Of a stretch of DNA of 64,000 bases, positions 54,554-63,332 are shown one piece after another. The stretch is from an uncultured Actinomycetes bacterium (lineage in GTDB: Bacteria; Actinomycetota; Thermoleophilia; Miltoncostaeales; Miltoncostaeaceae): positions 1-64,000 of the forward strand of contig CAITWD010000012.1 of NCBI GenBank assembly GCA_903896045.1, in the 5' to 3' direction. Within the stretch, counting starts at the first letter, position 1. Every line of letters starts with the position of its first letter. The position numbers and the translations under genes were made by a program. The notes below the pieces were generated by a model. The model did not search any database and was not told where the DNA came from. It was given only the letters and a program-made list of their open reading frames with translations.

Positions 54554-55002
54554 GAAGCACCCCTCGGACCACGACCCATACACCGTGTGCACTGCAACAC
54601 CTGGCTGGACGCCCAGAGCCAGGCAGTAACGCAGCGATTTCACGGAATTACACGCCCTTTTGCAGCAACTTCGTCGCCGCATGCTCCGGTGATCCAGCCG
54701 GGCGTGCAACACATGCTCTGCAAACCCCCAAAAACTCGCACGATGCATTTCACACCGCTGACGAGATCGCTTCTACCGTGGGATTACCGGAGAGGTGTCG
54801 AGCCAGCGGGGGCACTACGTGCCACCGCCAAGAATGGATTCTGTGGGTCGCCCGCACCGGTGGAACAGGACATACCATGATTGGAGTCGTTAGATGCCTC
54901 GTTTCTACTAGTGAGAACGTTGCACGATTCCGACGATTCGCTCACGGGGCCTGCCCCATCTCCCATCCATTCATGATCGGACGAGAGAGAGTAATCGTCT
55001 CC
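54554..55002. other. Non-coding stretch, candidate structured RNA (about 54786-55042, plus strand)
   Basis: No frame here looks like protein. On the plus strand a TACCGT at 54774-54779 could be a -10 element. Downstream are strong local stems: GCGG-G-GGCAC-TAC-GTGCC-A-CCGC around 54806-54828, a wobble-containing GGAGTCGT/ACGATTCC pair near 54882/54924 enclosing CGTT(T)CT/AGAACG, and GGGG-CCTG-CCCC near 54946. A strong intrinsic terminator closes the segment, although no plus-strand gene precedes it. It does not match tmRNA, RNase P RNA or SRP RNA motifs. Confidence 0.4.
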
Positions 55003-55042
55003 CGTTTGGGGTCGTGAAGGTGCGACCCCAAACGTGTTTTTT
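55003..55042 (+). terminator. Strong Rho-independent terminator (plus strand)
   Basis: CGTTTGGGGTCG at 55003-55014 and CGACCCCAAACG at 55023-55034 form a perfect 12-bp stem with an 8-nt loop, followed by TGTTTTTT. The T-run is only on the plus strand, so it serves a plus-strand transcript although the nearest plus-strand gene upstream ends at 53319. Confidence 0.9.
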
Positions 55043-55101
55043 CGCATCCCGCAGAACGCCCCCACAATCCGCACACGATCTTTTTTGTGCGCAGTCCCGG
55101 A

Positions 55102-55896
55102 CTAGGCGGGGGCCTTGTTCAGCGTTCGTTGTCTGCGCACCGCGTCATATACGTCGCTTCCCACAAGCCCCACGGCAATGGGCACCGTTGCGGGAAGCTC
55201 GGTGGTCCACAAAAATCCCACATCGCACGCGACTGCGAGCCCGACAATTACCAACGTCAATTTCCACTGACGCGCGGGCTGGCGCACCACAAGGGCCCCC
55301 ACCACACAGGCGATAAAAAAATCGCCATATCCCATCGCGGCCGAGCCAAAGAGCACTGCTTGAAGTCGCGGAAGTTGTGCAATCGGGTGCGCCTGGATGA
55401 GCAGATTGTTCGACACGGTGAGCTGATTACCAAACACTAAGACCGCATCAACGACGGCCATCACCACGACACCCACGCGCACAAGACCAGATGGGGCCAC
55501 TGCCACAAGCACTCCCGCCAGGCTGACGCAGGACAGCGCCGTCAACAGAGTCGCAGCCACTTGGCCAAGTAACGCGCTCGGCAGCGCCCACACAAGAGCA
55601 AAGAGCGGCAGAACGAGGACTCCATACATCGGCCGCGCCCCATGCATCGCCCACCCCAACGACACGGCCGCGCAGACGGGGACCGCCAAGAGCGCGAGAT
55701 ATGTCAGTTGATCTGGCGCAGCCGCGATCCGCGTCAGCCCAAATGCAACCGCAAGAAGTGAGCCCACAGGGATGAGTGCCCACCACCCAGACCGCAGACG
55801 CGAGAGATGGCGCTCAGGCCATTCCCATACCCCCGGGACTGCAACCAAAAGCCCCTGCAGCACCGACAAGATGAGAATGGATGGCCAAAATGGCAT
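55102..55896 (-). CDS. Multi-pass membrane protein with GxGD motif (presenilin/SPP-like candidate)
   Basis: A 264-residue protein with about eight or nine hydrophobic segments. Asp150 sits in VVVMAVVDAVLVFG, 42 residues before GYGD (189-192) in MGYGDFFIACVVG, and LPATVPIA (234-241) follows near the C-terminus. An intramembrane Asp, a GxGD motif and a PAL-like motif in this order are the hallmarks of presenilin/signal-peptide-peptidase-type proteases. The first Asp lacks the usual YD, so the assignment is tentative. The ATG overlaps the stop of the gene upstream (TGATG). Confidence 0.55.
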   Translation of the reverse strand: MPFWPSILILSVLQGLLVAVPGVWEWPERHLSRLRSGWWALIPVGSLLAVAFGLTRIAAAPDQLTYLALLAVPVCAAVSLGWAMHGARPMYGVLVLPLFALVWALPSALLGQVAATLLTALSCVSLAGVLVAVAPSGLVRVGVVVMAVVDAVLVFGNQLTVSNNLLIQAHPIAQLPRLQAVLFGSAAMGYGDFFIACVVGALVVRQPARQWKLTLVIVGLAVACDVGFLWTTELPATVPIAVGLVGSDVYDAVRRQRTLNKAPA

Positions 55897-56759
55897 CAGC
55901 CTGTGCGGCCCGCCACCGGCAGAGCGAACAGCTGATTGGTCATCTCGTGATGGGGACCACTCATGCCGGCCCACGCAACCTCACCGCTCGCCGGATCAAT
56001 GTCGAGCACCATCCATAGCGGTGCACCAATGACGACACCGGTGATCCGCACGAGATGTCGCTGCCCGCGTCGCACAGGACCGATAATCATTGACGATCCA
56101 ATCCCCGGGCTCACCCATTCGAATCCTGTGCGCCACCCCGGCCAGTTGAGCACCTGCACTGCACCGCGACTGCGCGAGGTCACCCGGTCACCAATGTAGG
56201 TGCTGGTGATGGTGGTCGCAGGTAGATCCAATGATGACCGACTCACGGTGATTTGCCCGGTCGCACCCAGCTGCAATGTGTGACGCGCTGCGCGCGCGAG
56301 CACAGATGCCCCTGACTCAGGCTGCACCGGAATATGAAAGGGCACGATGATCGGGGACCGTGTCGGTGTGATCACGTGTATCTGAGTACCCAAGAGCGCT
56401 GTCGCGGGTGCGATCCCTGTCCAGCATTCGGAGTTGGATCGTGTGAGTGCGATGTGCGCCACACCCACCCCGCTGAGCCACACCTGGGTCGGTGAATCAG
56501 ATGCTGCGCCAACATCAATTACCTCGACACTTAGGCGACGAGCGGGGGCTGACCCGGCAATGACATTCATCGCCACCACCCCCGAACCCACCCCCTGTCC
56601 AATACTGGTCACACCGACATCGCTGGCCCCAATGCACGACGGTGACGACGGAAATATCTCGGTAACGAGCCTAGGTCCGACCACGATGGCGGCAGCGACA
56701 CACATCGCGAGCGCGACCAGCGCCGCTGGCAGTTTGCGACGCACCCCTCGACCGCTCAT
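55896..56759 (-). CDS. Membrane-anchored extracytoplasmic protein of unknown function
   Basis: A 287-residue protein with an N-terminal basic stretch and one hydrophobic segment (about residues 10-30), then a mostly beta-type domain rich in Val, Ser and Gly with two Cys (near 42 and 113) that could pair. I recognise no family. It is translationally coupled to the GxGD membrane protein downstream, so it may be its partner or substrate. Confidence 0.65.
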   Translation of the reverse strand: MSGRGVRRKLPAALVALAMCVAAAIVVGPRLVTEIFPSSPSCIGASDVGVTSIGQGVGSGVVAMNVIAGSAPARRLSVEVIDVGAASDSPTQVWLSGVGVAHIALTRSNSECWTGIAPATALLGTQIHVITPTRSPIIVPFHIPVQPESGASVLARAARHTLQLGATGQITVSRSSLDLPATTITSTYIGDRVTSRSRGAVQVLNWPGWRTGFEWVSPGIGSSMIIGPVRRGQRHLVRITGVVIGAPLWMVLDIDPASGEVAWAGMSGPHHEMTNQLFALPVAGRTG

Positions 56760-57028
56760 CGAACGTGCGTCAATCTGTGTACGCCCATGTCATTCACACC
56801 ATCATTGTGACGATACTCATCGGATCGTGCGCCCACGTCGGTACGACACCCAGCGGTCGAATGAGCAACATCACGCACTCAATACGACATGTGTGGTGCC
56901 ATCTCGCCACCGTCAACATTGCAAATGATTGGTAGTTTTCGCGACGCATCGACACATGTGGTCGGTGAATCGGGGAACTCGCCGGGGGACACCGGCGCGA
57001 TTCTCTCCAGGCAAACAGGGGACGAGGT
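56760..57028. other. Divergent intergenic region before glnK-amt
   Basis: No gene is seen in these 269 bp. TAGTTT at 56933-56938 is a possible -10 for the PII gene, and GGGGACGAGG just before the ATG is its ribosome-binding site. Two related ACATGT-containing segments (near 56884 and 56949) could be regulator half-sites, but this is weak. Confidence 0.35.
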
Positions 57029-57403
57029 ATGAAACTCGTGATCGGTATCGTCCGTCCCGAACGGACGAATGACGTACTCGAAGCACTATTTCGCGCCCAA
57101 ATCCGTGGGTTTTCGCTCAGCCGGGTGCAGGGACACGGAGGCGAGCTTGAACGAGTTGAGACCTACCGTGGCACCACGGTGAAAATGAACCTCGCAGAAA
57201 AGGCCCGCTTCGAGGTCGCAGTCTCAGATGAATTTGTCCAGCCGACCATCGACGCGCTCTGCGCAGGTGGACGCACTGGAGAGGTTGGCGATGGAAAGGT
57301 CTTTGTGCTTGACCTCGAGCAGGCGGTGCGTATCCGCACGGGCGAAAGTGACAGCTCTGCCGTCACCCCGATCAACCCACAAGATGATCTGGAACAGCAA
57401 TGA
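57029..57403 (+). CDS. glnK: PII-family nitrogen regulator (atypical T-loop)
   Basis: A 124-residue PII protein. The ATP-binding GRTGEVGDGKVFV lies near residues 81-93 and the RIRTGESD C-terminal signature near 103. Counting aligns with E. coli GlnB: Tyr46 and Lys58 are kept, but residue 51 is Val and residue 39 is Glu, where GlnB has the uridylylated Tyr51 and 2-oxoglutarate-contacting Gln39. PII binds and plugs Amt. The gene overlaps amt by 4 bp (ATGA), and GGGGACGAGG is the ribosome-binding site. Confidence 0.92.
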   Translation: MKLVIGIVRPERTNDVLEALFRAQIRGFSLSRVQGHGGELERVETYRGTTVKMNLAEKARFEVAVSDEFVQPTIDALCAGGRTGEVGDGKVFVLDLEQAVRIRTGESDSSAVTPINPQDDLEQQ

Positions 57404-58689
57404 GCGGTCATATTGACTCAGGCGCAACCGCATGGATGATGACCGCCACTGCGCTTGTGCTGATGATGACGCCCGCCCTTGGGCTCTTTTATGCAGGCCT
57501 CGTGCGCTCCAAGAACACACTCAATACCTTCATGATGAGTATCGCTGCACTGGGTGTTGCCACCATCACATGGGCGCTCGTGGGGTATTCGTTGGCATTC
57601 GATTCGGGCGATGGATTTATCGGCGGCGGCAAGTTCTTTTTTATGAACCACATCGGTTTTGAGGCACAGCCCGGTACGCAAATCCCCCAGCTGTTGTTCT
57701 TTGCCTTTGAGGCATCGTTTTGCATCATCACGGCCGCGCTGGTATCTGGTGCAGTTGTCGAACGCATGAAGTTTTCAACCTTTTTGATCTTCATGGCGTT
57801 GTGGTCGACCCTCATCTATCCCGTACTCGCACATTGGGTCTGGGGCGGAGGATGGCTCCAAGCACATGGCGTACTGGATTTTGCCGGTGGTGTGCCCGTG
57901 GAAATGGCATCGGGCTTCTCGGCGCTCGCCGCGGCGCTCGCAGTTGGCGCACGCAAGGACTATGGGCGCCAGGCGCTCTTGCCCCACAATGTCGTCTTCG
58001 TGCTTCTCGGCGCGGGGCTGTTGTGGTTTGGGTGGTTTGGTTTTAACGGTGGAAGCGGCTACTCAACGGGTCACTCAAGCATTCTGGCCTTCACCAATAC
58101 CCTTCTGGCACCGGCATGCACGCTGGTGGTGTGGTTTGTGCTCGACCTATTACGCGATCAACGCGTCACCGCCATTGGCGCAGCAACGGCAATTGTGGTC
58201 GGAGCGGTCGGCATCACGCCCGCCTGCGGATACGTCAGCCCGATTGCTGCGATGCTCCTTGGAGGGCTCGCCGCGATCCCGAGCTATGCATTTATTACCT
58301 GGAGGACCCGGACCCGCCTCGATGAGTCACTTGATGTGCTCGGGGCCCACGGCCTTGCCGGGCTGACGGGCATTATCTTCATCGGATTCTTCGCCCAACG
58401 CAGCTGGAATGGTGTGACGAATGGACTGCTGCACGGCCACCCTGGCCTGCTCGGTTGGCAGGTTGTCGCCGCTCTGGCGGGTCCGGCATATGCATTCGTG
58501 GGAACATTCGCGATCCTGAAGGTCCTCAACGCGCTCATGCCGATGCGCGTAACTGCCCTTGAAGAATCGATCGGAATGGATGTCGTCGATCACGGGGAGC
58601 AGGCATACACCGATGGTGAAGGTGCGATCCTCGTCGCACACGAAGGATTTTTCGACTTCGATCGATCACGCCGGGACTCGGACGGATGA
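57400..58689 (+). CDS. amt: Ammonium transporter (Amt) with Glu at the first twin-His site
   Basis: A 429-residue Amt/Mep/Rh protein with eleven membrane helices. GLFYAGLVRSKNTLNTF lies near residue 28, and the pore Phe gate is near FEASFCIITAALVSGAVVER. The twin-His site is altered: VPVEMASG has Glu168 where AmtB has His168, while DVLGAHGLAG keeps the second (His317). It imports ammonium under low nitrogen and is coupled to the PII gene. A His-to-Glu change at this site is known in some fungal Mep proteins. Confidence 0.95.
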   Translation: MSGHIDSGATAWMMTATALVLMMTPALGLFYAGLVRSKNTLNTFMMSIAALGVATITWALVGYSLAFDSGDGFIGGGKFFFMNHIGFEAQPGTQIPQLLFFAFEASFCIITAALVSGAVVERMKFSTFLIFMALWSTLIYPVLAHWVWGGGWLQAHGVLDFAGGVPVEMASGFSALAAALAVGARKDYGRQALLPHNVVFVLLGAGLLWFGWFGFNGGSGYSTGHSSILAFTNTLLAPACTLVVWFVLDLLRDQRVTAIGAATAIVVGAVGITPACGYVSPIAAMLLGGLAAIPSYAFITWRTRTRLDESLDVLGAHGLAGLTGIIFIGFFAQRSWNGVTNGLLHGHPGLLGWQVVAALAGPAYAFVGTFAILKVLNALMPMRVTALEESIGMDVVDHGEQAYTDGEGAILVAHEGFFDFDRSRRDSDG

Positions 58690-58827
58690 CACCGTGCATG
58701 CGTGTCGCGGTGTCACCACAATGCGATACGCATGCACACCTCCGATCCGTGGAAAGGATCATCACCAGATGTGCCGCGCGTCATCATCCCTGGCCCCATC
58801 CGGTTTCCACGGCGTGGATGGCGGTTG

Positions 58828-60729
58828 ATGCGTAGGTCGTTCTCCCCCATGCACCTGCTCTGGGGCGCCCTCATTGCGCTCATATTCGTACTCGCCATCG
58901 GGCCGCACCCCGCACACGCAGCCGCATCCGAGACGACACTCGCCGACCGTTACGCACCGATTCTCAAGCTCAAGGCCCAGACTGGGTCGTGTGACGCAAC
59001 GGGCGAGCAATTTGTCCCGAGCCCTGTGGAGATCGTGCTCGGAAACCCCGAGGTGCAACTCCTTCGCGGAAGCGATCAATTGATCGCTTCCGCTCCAACC
59101 GCGCAGCAGATCGCGCCGCTTGGACCGAATTATTACCTTGATCTGCCCGGGAACCCACTTCACCCGGGATGCACCTATGAGCAGGCGAGCCAGCGACTCA
59201 TGCAGGGGCGCCAGCCGACGACCTATGCCCACATCGCGACGGAACCCGGCGTGACGGGCATCGTCGTGCAGTACTGGTTTTTCTACTACTTCAATCAGTT
59301 CAATGACTTGCATGAGGGCGACTGGGAAATGATGCAGGTGGTCTGGGACCACGTCTCGACGGTTGAGGGGGCGCTCCAGACTCCCCCGGATCGCGTGGCA
59401 CTTGCCCAACATGGGACCGGACAAACAGCCGCCTGGACCGACGCACTGCTCACCCGCGACGGCGACCATCCTGTCGTGTATCCCGCAAGCGGTTCACATG
59501 CCACCTATTTCGGACCGCACCTCTATCTCGGCTCCGGGCAGCAGGGTGCCGGCCTTGGGTGCGATAACGCACAGGGCCCGTCACGGGAGGTTCGTCCCGT
59601 CGTGATTACTGTTCCCACCATTCCCCCGGGTACCGGTCCGTTTGCATGGCTTGGATTCCAGGGGCACTGGGGACAGCAAGAGGTTGCCTTCAACACCGGT
59701 CCGACCGGACCGGTGCAGCATCTTCAGTGGAGCGAGCCGATCCGTTGGACCGATTCCTTGCATGGCGACAGCCCAATCGTTCCCTTGAGCTCGTCGTTTG
59801 GACCAAGTGTCACCGGAGTATTTTGTGCGACCGTTGCCAAGGGGTCATCGATCTTCAACACCCTCTCGCACTCACCATGGCTGCTTGCCGCTATCGTGCT
59901 TGCGATCCTCGGGCTCATCATCGCGGTCATTCGCTCCACCACGTGGGCACCGACACCGGTCTGGCCGCTGGCCCAGACACGCAGCTCTGGGCAAATCCTT
60001 GTCGCCGGGCTCATGCTCAGCCGTATTGCATGGCGACCATTTCTTGCGATTGGCGCAGTATTTGTGCCCTTGAGCGTGGTGTCGTTGGGACTCCAACACG
60101 CGCTCCTGTCATGGTCTGGCCTCGATGGAATTATTGGGGTCTCCGAGAACACTCCAGGAGCTGCGGTCGTATCGCTTGTGACGGGCACATTTGGCTTTGT
60201 GATCGCCTACAACATTGTCGTGGGGCTGGTCGTGGCCGGAATGTCACGTCATCTCACTGGTGGCCGCATCCGACTGCGTGAATCTCTCGTCACTACCGCG
60301 CGACGAATTGGACCACTCGTGGTGACCCAGCTTGGTGTCACTATTGCGCTGACCGGTATGGCACTGACCATCGTCGGCATTCCCCTTGCCATCAAAAAGG
60401 CAGTCGATTGGTCGTTCACGCCCATTGAGGTCATCGTCGAAGGATGCGGACCACGAGCAGCTCTCCGGGAAAGCACCCGCCTGGTGCACGGTGGCTGGTG
60501 GCGCAAGGCGATCTTCACCGCATCGTTAACCATTGCGATGCTCGCAATCGGCCCACTGATTGGATTCGTGATGATTTTTCTGACACCGATCCCATTGGGC
60601 TACATCAACATCCTCGGGTCGATTATCTACGCACTTGCGGTCCCGTATAGCGCCTGTTGTCTGGCACTGTTTTATCTTGCGGCGCGCCATGGTCGTGCAC
60701 ACGACCTATCACGCGACGTATCGAACTGA
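58828..60729 (+). CDS. Secreted Vps62-like domain fused to C-terminal membrane domain
   Basis: About 633 residues. A signal peptide (cut near AHA-A, residue 31) is followed by an extracellular domain with RYAPILKLKA, QYWFFYYFNQFNDLHEGDWE near residue 155 and YPASGSHATYF near 225, the pattern of Vps62/DUF946-like proteins. The last 250 residues have about six membrane helices. The start at 58828 is chosen for the signal peptide; the frame is open further upstream. The function is unknown. It follows amt by 138 bp on the same strand. Confidence 0.75.
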   Translation: MRRSFSPMHLLWGALIALIFVLAIGPHPAHAAASETTLADRYAPILKLKAQTGSCDATGEQFVPSPVEIVLGNPEVQLLRGSDQLIASAPTAQQIAPLGPNYYLDLPGNPLHPGCTYEQASQRLMQGRQPTTYAHIATEPGVTGIVVQYWFFYYFNQFNDLHEGDWEMMQVVWDHVSTVEGALQTPPDRVALAQHGTGQTAAWTDALLTRDGDHPVVYPASGSHATYFGPHLYLGSGQQGAGLGCDNAQGPSREVRPVVITVPTIPPGTGPFAWLGFQGHWGQQEVAFNTGPTGPVQHLQWSEPIRWTDSLHGDSPIVPLSSSFGPSVTGVFCATVAKGSSIFNTLSHSPWLLAAIVLAILGLIIAVIRSTTWAPTPVWPLAQTRSSGQILVAGLMLSRIAWRPFLAIGAVFVPLSVVSLGLQHALLSWSGLDGIIGVSENTPGAAVVSLVTGTFGFVIAYNIVVGLVVAGMSRHLTGGRIRLRESLVTTARRIGPLVVTQLGVTIALTGMALTIVGIPLAIKKAVDWSFTPIEVIVEGCGPRAALRESTRLVHGGWWRKAIFTASLTIAMLAIGPLIGFVMIFLTPIPLGYINILGSIIYALAVPYSACCLALFYLAARHGRAHDLSRDVSN

Positions 60730-60838
60730 CCGCACGCTCGGATCACATACCCGCGCCGTATGATCAGCTCACGCGCGCAGTACACGCCGGTCTGTGTGGG
60801 TCGGGTACCTCGCGCACACCATCAGAAAGGTGCATCCG

Positions 60839-61249
60839 TTGGAGATCACTCGTACACCTTCGGCAACCCGCCTCGGCCCCGACCACTGGTTTACCGGTCA
60901 GGTCTGGCTGGAGGAGCTCGCTGCCCCACCATCACCATCTCGCGTACACCTCCTTCGGGTGCATTTCACACCCGGCGCCCGGACCGCATGGCACAGCCAC
61001 GAACTCGGACAGATTCTCTACGTGACCGAAGGCGTTGGACTCGTGCAACGGCGCGGAGGAGCCGTACAGATCATTCGCGCGGGCGATGTTGTGCATTTCG
61101 CCCCAAATGAGGATCACTGGCATGGCGCGCACCCTGATCACTTCATGACGCATCTTGCCTTGCACGAGCTCGGCGATGACGGCGAGGTTGCCAACTGGGG
61201 ACCACACGTCACCGATGCCGAATACACGACAGCGCCCGTCGAGCCGTAG
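60839..61249 (+). CDS. Cupin-domain protein
   Basis: A 136-residue single-cupin protein with a metal site: TAWHSHELGQILYVTEG gives two His and a Gln near residue 56, and HFAPNEDHWHGAH gives further His near residue 92. It resembles quercetinase-like small cupins found near oxidoreductases. The start TTG 60839 follows GAAAGG by a few bases; GTG codons at 60794 and 60830 are alternatives. Confidence 0.8.
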   Translation: MEITRTPSATRLGPDHWFTGQVWLEELAAPPSPSRVHLLRVHFTPGARTAWHSHELGQILYVTEGVGLVQRRGGAVQIIRAGDVVHFAPNEDHWHGAHPDHFMTHLALHELGDDGEVANWGPHVTDAEYTTAPVEP

Positions 61250-61262
61250 CAATCAGACCAAT

Positions 61263-61300
61263 ACATACGGGCACCAGCACAAGTGCCGATGCCCGTATGT
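61263..61300. terminator. Inverted repeat between the cupin gene and tRNA-Ala
   Basis: ACATACGGGCA (61263-61273) and TGCCCGTATGT (61290-61300) form a perfect 11-bp stem between convergent transcription units. T-runs are weak, but its place suggests a bidirectional terminator. Confidence 0.6.
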
Positions 61301-61323
61301 GCGCGCCCTCGAGATGTTGTTTA

Positions 61324-61396
61324 TGGAGGATAGCGGGATCGAACCGCTGACCTTCGCGCTGCCAGCGCGACGCTCTCCCAGCTGAGCTAATCCCCC
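61324..61396 (-). tRNA. tRNA-Ala (anticodon GGC)
   Basis: A 73-nt cloverleaf on the minus strand. The acceptor GGGGGAT pairs with ATCCTCC (one G-U), the D arm has GCTC/GAGC, the anticodon stem TCGCG/CGCGA encloses loop CTGGCAG with anticodon GGC, and the T arm has AGCGG-TTCGATC-CCGCT. Discriminator A is present and CCA is not encoded. Confidence 0.95.
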
Positions 61397-61457
61397 GGGT
61401 GCGCATGGAAGTATAAGCAACGCACGCCAGCGCGCAACTCACCCTGTAGCACAGGAC

Positions 61458-62222
61458 CTACTTGATGAAGTAGACCGCCGCCACGACAAGCCCAATCACC
61501 ACAATCATCGCCCGAATCACATCAGGACGCACGTTGCGGACATATTTCCCGGCCGTCGCGCCACCGAGCAATGCGCCACACGCCATCACCACTGCCGCGA
61601 TCCAGACAACGTGCCCCGAAAACACAAAAAACAACGCGGCGGCAGTATTTGCCAAAAATGACGTGAACTGCTTCAGGGCATTGGTGCGCAAAAGCGATTG
61701 CGGGACGACGATCGCGTACAGCCCCAGCAACACGATACCCAGGCCCGCGCCAAAAAAACCTCCATACACACCGCCGAGAAACGCAACGACAGCAGCTGCG
61801 CGCATCGAGCCCTGTTTTGAAGGGTGCGAAACACGGGCGCGGACCCATCGTTTTGCCAACGGATCAATCGCCACCAGCGCCGTGGCAAGCAAAATCAACC
61901 ACGGCACGAGGTTACGAAAAACGTCTGCTCCTGTGGTCAACAGAAGCGCCCCACCGCCGACCCCCCCGAGCACCGCAGGAAGAGCGACCGCTCGTACCCG
62001 GACACGCTGGGGGACCAAATCCTCACGTTGGGCCAGCGTGCCACCCAAATACCCAGGACTCAACGCAACGGTATTGGTGATATTTGCCGAAATCGCTGGC
62101 ACACCCATGGCGGTCAACACCGGGAAGGTAATCAGTGTCCCGCCTCCCGCAAGGGCGTTGACACCCCCTGCAGCAATCGCGGCAGCTCCCACTCCCACAA
62201 GTTGCACAAGGGACAAGCTCAT
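61458..62222 (-). CDS. TauE/SafE-family membrane transporter
   Basis: About 254 residues with eight hydrophobic segments. The family start is AAGGVNALAGGGTLITFPVL, followed by ANITNTVALSPGYLGG near residue 50, and a second repeat with FGAGLGIVLLGLY near 140. Members export sulfite, sulfoacetate or other organic anions; the substrate here is unknown. ATG 62222 gives the usual N-terminus; the frame extends to 62246. Confidence 0.85.
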   Translation of the reverse strand: MSLSLVQLVGVGAAAIAAGGVNALAGGGTLITFPVLTAMGVPAISANITNTVALSPGYLGGTLAQREDLVPQRVRVRAVALPAVLGGVGGGALLLTTGADVFRNLVPWLILLATALVAIDPLAKRWVRARVSHPSKQGSMRAAAVVAFLGGVYGGFFGAGLGIVLLGLYAIVVPQSLLRTNALKQFTSFLANTAAALFFVFSGHVVWIAAVVMACGALLGGATAGKYVRNVRPDVIRAMIVVIGLVVAAVYFIK

Positions 62223-62302
62223 CACATACGCTCCGTCGATTGCCAATGCCGGCTCGCGGAGGCCATTCGGTCACATGCTCCGCAGCGCCACATCGTCAGT
62301 CG

Positions 62303-62644
62303 TTACAGCGCGCTTGGCTCAAGCACCTGTTGCGGTGCTTCTCCCCAGAGACGATCGAGACGATAGAAGTCACGTGCAGTTGGGGTAAAGATGTGCACCA
62401 CGATGTCGAGGTAATCCATCAAGATCCACTCGGCCTCGCGCTCACCTTCAACGCGACGCGCACTGATCTTGTGGTCCTCTTTGAGGACCCGACGGATTTC
62501 ATCGGAGATCGCCTTGGTCTGACGAGCCGTGGAGCCCGTGCAGACAACCATGTAATCGGTGTAGACGACGATCCCGCGCATATCGATCAGGACAATGTCA
62601 CGTGCTTTTTTCTCTGCAGCTGCCTGTGCGGCTGCCAATGCCAT
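62303..62644 (-). CDS. rsfS: Ribosome silencing factor RsfS
   Basis: A 113-residue DUF143 protein: IVLIDMRGIVVYTDYMVVCTG near residue 18, STARQTKAISDEI and GEREAEWILMDYLDIVVHIF near residue 70. RsfS binds L14 and blocks subunit joining in stationary phase. The conserved order proB-nadD-rsfS supports the call. Confidence 0.94.
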   Translation of the reverse strand: MALAAAQAAAEKKARDIVLIDMRGIVVYTDYMVVCTGSTARQTKAISDEIRRVLKEDHKISARRVEGEREAEWILMDYLDIVVHIFTPTARDFYRLDRLWGEAPQQVLEPSAL

Positions 62645-62727
62645 CTCATGAGGGGACGCGGGAAGACTCCTGTGTCGGTAGGGCGCGTGTCGAGGTTAGG
62701 GGTCCGAATACGACCTGGCAAGCCCGT

Positions 62728-63324
62728 TTACCTCGCATCGGGCGAATCCTTATGAGCAGACAATAGCCGAGCGACACTCTCGGGGACCAGATCATTCAAC
62801 GCTCCGCCAGCCGCAAGGCGCTCTCGCACCATTGTGGAGGACGCATCGAGATCTTCGGTGTGAAGGATATCTACCCGCCCCGGAGCGACGCTGTCCGCGA
62901 TTGCCTCAAGCATCATCGGGGCGATTCCGTCACGCGAGATCACCGCAAGTCGCGCGCGCGACAGAATGCGCTCAGGCGTGCGCCAGCCAGAAAATCCCTG
63001 AAGGCGATCGGCGCCCATCACGAACCACAGATCCGCACCCGGGTAGTCATTGGCAATCTCCTCAAGCGTCTCGGCGGTATAACTCGGTCGCCCCCGATCA
63101 ATCTCGGTGCGGGAGCAGGACCACTCCGGCCGGCCTGAGATGGCCGCAGACACCATGGCAACCCTCAGATCGCCGTCATATTGCGGAGCAGGGCGGTCGG
63201 CAGGGATCCCGACAGGCACAAAGATCAACTTGTCGAGCGAGAGATGCTGCCACGCAGACTGCGCCACCATCAGGTGGCCGAAATGCGGCGGATCGAACCG
63301 CCCACCGAGTACCCCGACCCGCAT
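62728..63324 (-). CDS. nadD: Nicotinate-nucleotide adenylyltransferase
   Basis: About 198 residues. The nucleotidyltransferase motif GGRFDPPHFGH lies near residue 8 and the second motif near the end reads DASSTMVRERL (the SSTxxR-like site). NadD makes deamido-NAD. ATG 63324 is preferred to the GTG-like start at 63336, which would overlap proB. Confidence 0.94.
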   Translation of the reverse strand: MRVGVLGGRFDPPHFGHLMVAQSAWQHLSLDKLIFVPVGIPADRPAPQYDGDLRVAMVSAAISGRPEWSCSRTEIDRGRPSYTAETLEEIANDYPGADLWFVMGADRLQGFSGWRTPERILSRARLAVISRDGIAPMMLEAIADSVAPGRVDILHTEDLDASSTMVRERLAAGGALNDLVPESVARLLSAHKDSPDAR

Positions 63325-63332
63325 GGACGTGG

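Noticed and set aside
54781-54880. Segment resembling the start of a class II tRNA (GGAGAGGTG...)
   Set aside because: No complementary 3' acceptor strand (CCTCTCC) or T arm follows, so no cloverleaf can form.
54778-55074. Short open frames on both strands in the 54.5-55.1 kb gap
   Set aside because: They have poor composition for protein, weak starts, and run into or through the intrinsic terminator.
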